Below, piece after piece: positions 28,308 through 36,019 of a stretch of 64,000 nucleotides of DNA (the first letter of the stretch is position 1; each line of letters opens with the position of its first letter). The translations under genes were made by a program, and so were the position numbers. The notes under the pieces were generated by a model. The model worked only from the letters and a program-made list of their open reading frames with translations. It was not told the origin of the DNA and searched no databases. Source of the DNA: Pseudomonas lundensis (GTDB lineage: Bacteria > Pseudomonadota > Gammaproteobacteria > Pseudomonadales > Pseudomonadaceae); the NCBI RefSeq assembly GCF_002269125.1, contig NZ_NQKI01000015.1, positions 41,230 through 105,229 on the forward strand, written 5' to 3'.

Positions 28308-29660
28308 TCAGAAACGCCCGCTGAGGGGATACTCGAGGGCCAGGCGGATCTGATCCGTATCCAGTTCTGCTTGCGCGGTGTTACCGCGGTGTACGTTATG
28401 GCGCAGTGACACCACTGCGCCTTTGGCGACGCCGCTCTGCACCACATAGCGCGCCTCAAGATCCCGCTCCCAGTGTTTCCCGTCTTTGCCATAGCCCAGA
28501 TAGGCGTAACCGCCACGCGGGTCGACGTGGCTGCCGTCAATGTCGCTGCCCCGAACATACGCAGCGCTGAGCATCAGGCCCGGCAGGTGCCACGGCGACA
28601 TGTCCAGGTCGTAGCGCAGTTGCCAGGACTGCTCATTCGGCGCATTGAAGTCAGATAATTGCACAGCATTGGTGATAAAGATCGCGCCGCGGGTCACATA
28701 GTCAAACGGTGTATCGCCATGCACCTTTTGATACCCGAGGCTGAAGCGGTGCGCCCCGTTTGAGTAGCTGGACAACAGGCTCCAGGTGGTGTTGTCCAGG
28801 GCGCCGGACAGGGCTTTGCCTGTGTCGGTCGTGCGGTACAGATTGAAATTGAACGCCAGTGCGCGCTGTTCATCGAGGGGCTGGCTGACGATAACCCCCA
28901 GGTACTGCTGGTTCCAGGTGTCCTCATAACGCGAGGTATACACGCTGGTGCTCACTTGTTTGCTAGGGGTATAGACCACCCCGGCGAGGTCGAATGCATT
29001 GCCCTTGATCGCATTGGAGTAATTGACCACGAACCCCTGATGATGACTGCTGGCATTACGGTCGGTACTTTCAGTGAAATGCCCGCCGACCATCCTCACG
29101 TTCTCCCATTCACTGCTGCTGAGAAACACCCCGGTTGCTGTTTCGGGCAGCAGGCGGCTGTCTGAAGAGCTGAACACCGGCGTTTTGACCCGCTGTTCGC
29201 CCCATGACACGACGGTATTGGACAGGCGCAGCTTCAACGCGGCCCCGCCGCGACTAAAGTCGTTCTTGGGATAGCCTTCGTTATCCAGCCCCAGCAAGCG
29301 GGCTTTACCCGCACGTCCGCCGCCACTGTCGAGTTTGACCCCCAGGTACGCGTGAGCATCGACGCCGACACCTATCAGCCCTTGGGTGAATCCCGATTGC
29401 AGGGAGCTCATCAGCCCGTAGGCCCATTCCTCGGCATAGCCATTACGCGCATACCGGGATTTGTAGGCATTACGTGAACCGCTGTTGCGCGCGCCATGCC
29501 GGTATTCGCGGCTGTCATAAACCGTGCGGTTAACCACGCTCCAGGTGCTGTCCTCGATAACCCCCTGGCTTTGCGATTGGGCCGACTCGGCCATAGCCAA
29601 AGGGCTGACCAGTGCAATCAGCCACGCTGATCGGTTGCGTAGCACTGAATTACGTTGCAT
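28308..29660 (-). CDS. OprD-family outer-membrane porin
   Basis: 450 residues from the ATG at 29660, with a signal peptide ending about AMAES. The alternating hydrophobic/polar strands, NDFSRGGAALKLRLSNTVVSWGEQ, RLLPETATGV and terminal phenylalanine (SGRF) are typical of the 18-stranded OprD channels that take up small acids, amino acids or peptides. The substrate subgroup cannot be assigned. The open frame extends 8 codons to a TTG at 29684. Convergent with the copper genes. Confidence 0.88.
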   Translation of the reverse strand: MQRNSVLRNRSAWLIALVSPLAMAESAQSQSQGVIEDSTWSVVNRTVYDSREYRHGARNSGSRNAYKSRYARNGYAEEWAYGLMSSLQSGFTQGLIGVGVDAHAYLGVKLDSGGGRAGKARLLGLDNEGYPKNDFSRGGAALKLRLSNTVVSWGEQRVKTPVFSSSDSRLLPETATGVFLSSSEWENVRMVGGHFTESTDRNASSHHQGFVVNYSNAIKGNAFDLAGVVYTPSKQVSTSVYTSRYEDTWNQQYLGVIVSQPLDEQRALAFNFNLYRTTDTGKALSGALDNTTWSLLSSYSNGAHRFSLGYQKVHGDTPFDYVTRGAIFITNAVQLSDFNAPNEQSWQLRYDLDMSPWHLPGLMLSAAYVRGSDIDGSHVDPRGGYAYLGYGKDGKHWERDLEARYVVQSGVAKGAVVSLRHNVHRGNTAQAELDTDQIRLALEYPLSGRF

Positions 29661-29714
29661 GTCATTTATCCATAAACCGTTCAAAGGGTGCTCACGCGCA
29701 GGCTCTTCGCGCCC

Positions 29715-30881
29715 TCAAAAATACTTGAGCCAGGTGATGTCGCGGCGACGTGCCTTGAGCCCTGCAAACCAGCGCACCGGCCAATACAGTGCGACGGTGA
29801 GTGCGATGGCGGTCAGCCAGATGGCACTGATGTGATCGAACCCGAACCATGCACCCTGATTGAGCCCGAACACGGCACTGCTGAGCAAGTACAGCACTTT
29901 AAGCACGTACAGGTGCAGCAGGTAAAAAAACATCGGCGCCGCGCCAAACACCGCCAGCGTGCTGATCCAGCGGCTTTGTTGCGCGCGTTCAAAGGCCAGC
30001 AACAGCAGCAACCCAACACCGAGGGTCAGTGTCAGGAACAGCAACGAAGGCGGGTATTTGGTGATATTGAAAAAGCTCATGACGCTGTGTGACAGCTGCT
30101 CGTAATGGACCCAGGGTGCTTCGCCATAGCCATTGAACAGGCGCAGGACGAGGAAACCCAGTAAGCACCCCACGCCAGCGCGCAACAAATTGCGTTGACG
30201 CACGTGGGCTGAGGCGCCACGCGAAAACCATGGGCCGATGCAGTAACCCAGCGCAATCACACCGATCCACGGCAACACGGGGTACGACGTGCGCAGGCGC
30301 AGGCTGCCCGAGAAGTCGATCCAGCCTCGGTCATGCAGGATCGCCCACGGCACATGCAGAAATGACCCTTGAGGGAAATGAAGGCTGTCCAGCAAGTTGT
30401 GCCCGGCCACAATCACCAGCGCTGCTGCAAACAGTGCAGGGCGGGGCAGCCAGACCAGCACCGAGAGCGCGATCATGCTCACGCCAATGGCCCAAATCAC
30501 TTGCATGTAGATCACAGTGGGCGGGAGTTGAAAGGTCCAGGCGAAGTTGACCAGCGTGAATTCAAGTACCACCAGAAACAGACCACGCTTGAACAGAAAC
30601 GCCGCAACATCGGCTTTACCGTGGTATTTCTCCCCGTACAACCAGGCCGACAGCCCCGTCAGCAACACAAAGACCGGTGCGCAGAGGTGGGCGAGGGTGC
30701 GGCTGATAAAAAGTGCGGGGTCGGTGCTGTCGATCGCCATCGGATCGGCCACTTGGCGGTGCAGGAAGAACGTTTCACGCACATGGTCCAGCAGCATGAA
30801 CAGAATCACCAGACCGCGCAGGGCGTCGATGGACAGCAAGCGTTGTGACTGGAGCGGCGCAACAGGGGACGAGTGGGGCAT
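29715..30881 (-). CDS. DUF1624 / HGSNAT-like polytopic membrane protein
   Basis: 388 residues from the ATG at 30881; a TTG six codons upstream is also possible. The N-terminus RLLSIDALRGLVILFMLLDHVRE is the signature of the DUF1624/heparan-alpha-glucosaminide acetyltransferase fold, with its conserved Asp and His in the first helix region. About ten hydrophobic segments follow. Members acetylate sugars across membranes in lysosomes; bacterial roles are unproven. It may be cotranscribed with the porin downstream (54 bp gap). Confidence 0.82.
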   Translation of the reverse strand: MPHSSPVAPLQSQRLLSIDALRGLVILFMLLDHVRETFFLHRQVADPMAIDSTDPALFISRTLAHLCAPVFVLLTGLSAWLYGEKYHGKADVAAFLFKRGLFLVVLEFTLVNFAWTFQLPPTVIYMQVIWAIGVSMIALSVLVWLPRPALFAAALVIVAGHNLLDSLHFPQGSFLHVPWAILHDRGWIDFSGSLRLRTSYPVLPWIGVIALGYCIGPWFSRGASAHVRQRNLLRAGVGCLLGFLVLRLFNGYGEAPWVHYEQLSHSVMSFFNITKYPPSLLFLTLTLGVGLLLLLAFERAQQSRWISTLAVFGAAPMFFYLLHLYVLKVLYLLSSAVFGLNQGAWFGFDHISAIWLTAIALTVALYWPVRWFAGLKARRRDITWLKYF

Positions 30882-31142
30882 TGAAAGGATCGCAAGCAAG
30901 GATTAGTCGGAATGGCAGCAGGTTAATACCTGCACCAATGGTTACCTTATAACATCCACTGCTTGGTTGAATACCCTCCGCTGTCTTGTGCCGCATGAAT
31001 ACCCTCGGGTTGCCTGCGGTTTATAAGGACGTGTGGATTTGCGCTGACACCCGTGACAGGACGCATCCCACCAATGGCGATTTACGCCTTGTCAGGAGGC
31101 AACTGTGCATGACGATGCCCTGGGAAGTTCTGGAAGCCTTAG
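30882..31142. other. Intergenic region with a possible interrupted small gene
   Basis: An AGGAGG at 31095-31100 stands 8 bp before an ATG at 31109 that opens MTMPWEVLEAL and then runs straight into the MITE at 31143. The strong ribosome binding site suggests a real gene start cut by the insertion, whose remainder I cannot recognise beyond the element. Confidence 0.35.
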
Positions 31143-31281
31143 GCTCTGTACGAATTGTATCTGCGCTCGGTTATGCCGCGTTGAAAACAGGCTCGGAATG
31201 CTCATTTACACCCCGTAAACTCCGCTTCCTCGCCAGTTTTCGCCTTGCCTAACCTTCGCTCGAAAACATTTCGTACAGACC
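31143..31281. mobile_element. MITE-like element derived from an IS5-group insertion sequence
   Basis: 139 bp bounded by inverted ends: left GCTCTGTACGAATTGTAT, right (reversed) GGTCTGTACGAAATGTTT, 15 of 18 matching. The flanks are TTAG and CTAG, both fitting the YTAR target of the IS5 group. The inside has no transposase. GTCTGTACGAA ends are common on Pseudomonas insertion sequences, so a full-length helper elsewhere could mobilise it. Confidence 0.6.
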
Positions 31282-31412
31282 CTAGTGCGCGGTCTGTTCA
31301 GCAATGCAGTGATAGTCGCACGAGATGAGCTGTAGCCACTGTGTAATCCAGTGAGGATAACCAGGACGCGTCTATGAAAATCCTCCTTAATGGGAATTGA
31401 TACGGTGTGAGT

Positions 31413-31718
31413 TCACGTCCTTGAAAACAACCATTTAACGTTCCGCTTAACAGGCAGTGAAAAGGAATGAATAAAAATGCAAGCAAAAGCCAACCAACCG
31501 ATAAATGGGTGTTCTGACATGATGTCGGGTCTATACCCTAAAAACGGGAAATAATTATTCTCAATAATCTCTATATAGGGCACGACAAATAAGCCATTAA
31601 AGATCAAGCAGAAAAAAAGCTTACTTTTATTTAAGCCACTCCCTGAAAAATGTATTTTTAGACAGTAGGCAAAAAAAATGCCGCACACGGCCAGCGCAGG
31701 AAAAACCCACATAATCAT
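31413..31718 (-). CDS. Small membrane protein, possible partner of the DUF4225 protein
   Basis: 101 residues, three hydrophobic segments (about 3-20, 33-50, 70-90). AT-rich compared with the surroundings. Its ATG overlaps the stop of the DUF4225 frame (ATGA), so the two are translationally coupled. Polymorphic toxin-like proteins are often followed by a small membrane immunity protein; that role is a guess here. I do not recognise the family. Confidence 0.55.
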   Translation of the reverse strand: MIMWVFPALAVCGIFFAYCLKIHFSGSGLNKSKLFFCLIFNGLFVVPYIEIIENNYFPFLGYRPDIMSEHPFIGWLAFACIFIHSFSLPVKRNVKWLFSRT

Positions 31719-32155
31719 TTTTTGACCTCTTGATAGATCTGCTTTCCTGTTTGGAAATCAGTCTGTATTTCAAGGCCCCATGCGCCAACCCCCATTTCCT
31801 TATAAGAGCGCACATAGTCCGTTCTGACATATCTAAATAAACGCCAGGCACCTGGCTTTAATAAGTGTCGAGTAAGGCCATAGACAGACAGGCCTAAGTC
31901 AACGGAACTGTAGGCTAAATCCCCCTCGCGGTCTTCATAGCCCGCCGACTTTGCTATTGCTTGACAACCCTTCCTGACGGGACCTTCTGTATCAGATCGA
32001 TCCACTAAAAGATTGCGCCCGTTTTCATAAATGTTATTAGCACCATGGGCCATCAATGGCACACCTGCTACGAGACATAGCGTACCTACTGCGGCTTCGC
32101 GAACAACCTGGCCTGGTCTGTTAGTGGGTAGGTCGCGAAACCAAAGTATCAGCGC
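31715..32155 (-). pseudogene. DUF4225-domain protein, 5'-truncated remnant
   Basis: From the ATG at 32062 there are 115 residues; the frame is open back to a stop at 32156-32158. The readable part (GANNIYENGRNLLVDRSDTEGPVRK, then YSSVDLGLSVYGLTRHLLKPGAWRLF) is what I recall as the C-terminal half of DUF4225 proteins, which normally have about 250 residues with two membrane helices in the missing half. The N-terminal half is not found upstream, so this is a fragment. Function of the family unknown. Confidence 0.6.
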
Positions 32156-32391
32156 TTAAAAAGCCTTTCTGTACCACTACACCGAATGCGCAAAGGCTTG
32201 AACGTGCAAGAAGTCGGACTGGCCATGTTTCTGGAAAGCACGCTTGACGCTGAACAGGCATCGGGCAAAAACGCATTGGCATGAGGTGAAGGGCACTCTC
32301 ACACGCGTACACGGTCTATTCCCACAGCCAGGGTGCTCAATCGAGCGTTCAGGTCTGGAAATAGGTCCATTGCGTCTTAAAGAGGTCAATC

Positions 32392-32727
32392 ATGCGAAAC
32401 ATTATTTCTGCATCACTCATTGCCGGTTTTTTATGTGCAATGCCCTATGCAGCGCAGGCCGCAGACGACAAGGCGAGTGACTGCAAGCCCGATTCGATTC
32501 TTGCCAAATCCGTGGATCATCACACGTGCTACACCAGCGGGGACAAGGCACCCGATCAGTACACCCGCGAAGAATTTGCCATCAAACACTGGAAAGCCAA
32601 GGGGTTGCCGCAACCCAGCGAAAATTCGCAATGGGTGCAGTTCAGTGGTCATTACGTGCTGGTTAATCGCACCAATTCGGTGATCGAGCAAATTCGTACG
32701 CTTAAAGGCACTGTTGTGAGTCAGTAA
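32392..32727 (+). CDS. RcnB-like secreted protein
   Basis: 111 residues with a signal peptide (cleavage after AAQAA, about residue 23). The C-terminal part (KGLPQPSENSQWVQFSGHYVLVN, ending VIEQIRTLKG) follows the RcnB-family pattern of a glycine/aromatic turn followed by a short beta motif. RcnB modulates Ni/Co homeostasis in the E. coli periplasm, but many pseudomonad members have unknown roles. Stands alone, with a terminator directly after it. Confidence 0.7.
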   Translation: MRNIISASLIAGFLCAMPYAAQAADDKASDCKPDSILAKSVDHHTCYTSGDKAPDQYTREEFAIKHWKAKGLPQPSENSQWVQFSGHYVLVNRTNSVIEQIRTLKGTVVSQ

Positions 32728-32738
32728 TCCCCCGCAAG

Positions 32739-32762
32739 CGGGCCGCTGTCTGCAGCGGCCCG
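32739..32762 (+). terminator. Hairpin terminator after the RcnB-like gene
   Basis: A 10-bp perfect stem CGGGCCGCTG/CAGCGGCCCG with a TCTG loop, 12 bp after the stop, followed by TTCTCT. Strong stem, short T-tract. Confidence 0.7.
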
Positions 32763-32955
32763 TTCTCTGGCGCCTGCAGTGCGGTGCACGTTAATGTTTT
32801 CGGATGTACGCGTAGGGGCATTCGCTGACAGGCCGATGAAGAGGGCGAATCTAGGGGCGATGCGCATTTTGATGACGATGCGAGACCCGGCTACGGCATG
32901 AGTAAAGGGCCTGCTTTGTAGACTTTTTTTTCAATCTGCAGTCAGGACCGTAATC

Positions 32956-35934
32956 ATGCCTCAACGCTTGCATCACCACACGCCAACACTAGGCGCTCAA
33001 GATCCACGGGGGTTGACGGTGCGCGAGGTGGCGTACCATCGGCGCTCACCTGAACAGACAGCCGAGGCGCGCATAACGCGTCAGGTGTACAGCGCTACCG
33101 GTTTTTTACACGAGCAATGGGACCCGCGTCTGTATGAGCGCCGACAACGTGTCCCTACCACTGAGCCCAATCAGCGTACGCAATTCACGCTCAGCGGGCG
33201 CGTGTTACGCACTGACAATGTCGACAGCGGGCACTGCATCACTTGGAGAGGCGCAGGCAATCTGATCCTCGATACCTGGGACGCATCGGGCATACGCCAT
33301 AGCCATGAGTATGACGACTTGATGCGCCTCAAAGCAGTGTTTGAGCAGGGGCCCAATCCTGGCCCGCGCCGGTGTACGGAGCGCTTCAGTTATGCCGGGG
33401 CCAATGCCGGCGATGCCGCCCTCAATCGCTGCGGGCGTGTATGGCAGCACGAGGACCCGTCAGGTGTCCTGACGTTCGAGCGTTATGACATCAACGCTAA
33501 CGTTGTCGCTCAAGCTCGGCGGTTTATTGAAGGTTTATCACAGGCGCCGATGCATGCGCCGCCCCCGGCGCTGCCCCATGCGGCGTTAGAAGCCCTTCCT
33601 TACATGACCCAATGGCAATATGGCGCGCTGGGCCAATTGCTGGCTCAGCATGACGCCAAGGGTAATGTTCAACTGCCCCGGTACGGCATCGACGGCAGCC
33701 TGTCGTCGATGGCCATTCGCTTCAACCAAGGCCAGCAACGCTTGCTGCTTCAAGAGCGTCGTTACACGGCCAGTGGCAACGTTGAAACCGAGCAGGCAGG
33801 CAATGGCGTGCGCAGCACCTGGACCTACGACCCGATGGATGAGCGTCTGTTACGGTGCAAAACCCAGCGCAGTCGCCACCCTCGTACAGTCCTTCAAGAT
33901 TTGACCTACACCTATGATCGAGCGGGCCTGATCGTGAGTGTCAACGATGGGGCACAGCCGGTTGAATGGTCGGACAACACGCACATAGAGGCCTCCTCCC
34001 ACTATGCGTACGACACGCTCTATCAACTGATCGAAGCGACCGGCCGCGAGCATGCGAGGCATACAGGGGGAGCGACGCTCCCGCCGCAAGAGGATTTTGC
34101 CCAAGGCAGTGCCCAACGGCGCCGGGGCTACCATCAACATTACCGCTACGACGCATCCGGTAATCTCATCAGCTTGCGCCATACCCCCACTCAAGGCAGC
34201 GGTTACACCCGGCACCTGAACCTGTCGAACACCAGTAATCATGGCGTGGCCCAGGTCACAGGTGTGGTCAAGCGGCCCGGCCGGGGCAGGGGGTTTGATC
34301 ACAAAGGCAATCAACTGGCCCTTGAGCGGGGGCAATCCCTGCACTGGAATGCACGCGATCAACTTCTGGGCGTAACCCACATCGTGCGCGTTGACGCTGA
34401 TAACGATGATGAGATCTACCGCTATGACGGTAACGGTCAACGCGTGTACAAGGCTCGCCGCTCCAGGGCACATAACGCCGTGCACCTGAGTGAGGTCCGC
34501 TATCTGCCGGGGCTGGAGATCCGACGCGATACGGCGACCGGCGAATGGCTGAATGTGTTGGTCGTCAATAACGCGTTCATCAACGTGCGCATCTTGCAAT
34601 GGGAACAGGGTCGACCCACTGGCATGCAGGACGGGCAAGTGCGTTATAGCCTGGCCGATTACCAGGGTAACCACACGCTGGAACTGGATCAGGATCAACG
34701 CCTGCTCAGTCAGGAGCACTACTACCCGTATGGCGGGACGGCCTGGTGGGCGACTCACACGGCAATAGAGGCGACGTATAAGACCGTGCGTTTCTCGGGC
34801 AAAGAGCGCGATGCCAGCGGCCTTTACGCCTTTGGTTTGCGCTACTACGCACCTTGGTTGATGCGCTGGATCAGTGCAGACCCCGCAGGCGACGTTGATG
34901 GGCTCAATCGCTATGCCTTCGCACGAGGCAACCCGATCAATCGTGTCGATGCCGACGGATTGCAAAGCAACCCGGTGGAGGCGCCCAAGGCCCGGTTTGC
35001 CACGTTGCGCGGCATTACCACGCATATGGCAAACCGGGTCAGATCGCGTGTGCAACTGGCAGGCTCGGCTGCTATTCGAGACGCGTTGGCGACCTACATC
35101 AGCAACGCCTTGAGCGCCGGGCTCGACGTTGCGCTGTTCGAGGGGCGACAGCCAACCGCGGCACTGAACACTGCCTTGCGAAATACCGTGGCCGCGCTTG
35201 ATGCGCTGGCCATGATGCACATGAGCAGCGGCCTGCTGGGCAACATCTGGCGCTGGAGCCCGCTGATCGGTTTCGCCGTGGCCGCCGCTGCTGACCGAGG
35301 CTTTATGATGCAGGGCCTCACCGAAGGGTCAGAGACCGAGCTGGAGTGGGACCCGGTGGCCCGTATGCGTCTGGGGGGACACATTCGCGCGTTTTCCAGA
35401 GAGATCGTGCAGCAAGTGTTACGCGGCTTGGGAGACACGGCTTCCTGGGGGCAAACGCCGTTGACCGCCAGAGTGCCCAGAACGCTGCTGGCCTCTGCCG
35501 CCTATGCCGTGGCGACTGTGCCCAACGCGATGTACGCCGCCCATGTGCCGGGCCCGATCACCCCCAATATCGGCCCGCTGATTGAGGCCTACGATGCCGC
35601 AGCAGGGACCTTACTGCGCAGTGGTCACCGAACGGTTCGCCATGACGTTCACCAGCAGACGCTGCAACTGCCGCCGGCCATGGATACGCTGCACGGCGGT
35701 ATCAGCAGAATGTTCAATCAGACCTGGACGTATTGGGTCGGGGTCGGCATCGAGGCCGTGGCTGGCGCGGTGACCGGCGCGTCCCCAGCCGCCCAGAGCG
35801 CACGGGCGCGCACGTGGGTCAGCGTGGCACGCGGCGTGGTGTCAGCACTGACTGAAGTGCGGGGTTTACTGTTGCAAACCGCCCGCGCCGGGTTCGGTAA
35901 TATCGGCCGGCTTTGGCGGCCGTCAGCCGCTTGA
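32956..35934 (+). CDS. tccC: Tc toxin C subunit (TccC-type), copy 1
   Basis: 992 residues. Residues 1 to about 669 are the RHS/YD-repeat cocoon half, with many YD-type repeats, the DYQGNHTLELD strand, YYPYGGTAWW, and a closing core RYYAPWLMRWISADPAGDVDGLNRYAF...DADGL. This is where TcC proteins cleave off their effector by an internal aspartyl protease; the core Asp residues are visible. Residues 670-992 are the variable effector: Ala-rich, with hydrophobic patches (IGFAVAAAADRG, VGIEAVAGAVTG) and no motif I recognise. Together with the B subunit it forms the toxin cocoon. Converges on the tcaABC operon with copy 2 between. Confidence 0.92.
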   Translation: MPQRLHHHTPTLGAQDPRGLTVREVAYHRRSPEQTAEARITRQVYSATGFLHEQWDPRLYERRQRVPTTEPNQRTQFTLSGRVLRTDNVDSGHCITWRGAGNLILDTWDASGIRHSHEYDDLMRLKAVFEQGPNPGPRRCTERFSYAGANAGDAALNRCGRVWQHEDPSGVLTFERYDINANVVAQARRFIEGLSQAPMHAPPPALPHAALEALPYMTQWQYGALGQLLAQHDAKGNVQLPRYGIDGSLSSMAIRFNQGQQRLLLQERRYTASGNVETEQAGNGVRSTWTYDPMDERLLRCKTQRSRHPRTVLQDLTYTYDRAGLIVSVNDGAQPVEWSDNTHIEASSHYAYDTLYQLIEATGREHARHTGGATLPPQEDFAQGSAQRRRGYHQHYRYDASGNLISLRHTPTQGSGYTRHLNLSNTSNHGVAQVTGVVKRPGRGRGFDHKGNQLALERGQSLHWNARDQLLGVTHIVRVDADNDDEIYRYDGNGQRVYKARRSRAHNAVHLSEVRYLPGLEIRRDTATGEWLNVLVVNNAFINVRILQWEQGRPTGMQDGQVRYSLADYQGNHTLELDQDQRLLSQEHYYPYGGTAWWATHTAIEATYKTVRFSGKERDASGLYAFGLRYYAPWLMRWISADPAGDVDGLNRYAFARGNPINRVDADGLQSNPVEAPKARFATLRGITTHMANRVRSRVQLAGSAAIRDALATYISNALSAGLDVALFEGRQPTAALNTALRNTVAALDALAMMHMSSGLLGNIWRWSPLIGFAVAAAADRGFMMQGLTEGSETELEWDPVARMRLGGHIRAFSREIVQQVLRGLGDTASWGQTPLTARVPRTLLASAAYAVATVPNAMYAAHVPGPITPNIGPLIEAYDAAAGTLLRSGHRTVRHDVHQQTLQLPPAMDTLHGGISRMFNQTWTYWVGVGIEAVAGAVTGASPAAQSARARTWVSVARGVVSALTEVRGLLLQTARAGFGNIGRLWRPSAA

Positions 35935-36019
35935 GTCACCCGCACTACTATGTGACCACCTACCAGCCCGACCTGAGTAATAGCCTTTTTGCTCTATGGC
36001 ATTAAACAGGTCGGCAACC

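Noticed and set aside
30986..31252. An 88-residue plus-strand frame crossing the MITE
   Set aside because: Its C-terminal half is encoded by the element ends, so at most the first 11 codons from 31109 could be a real gene start.
33850..35220. A 456-residue minus-strand frame over tccC copy 1
   Set aside because: Antisense shadow of the RHS-repeat gene; no start signal or recognisable domain.
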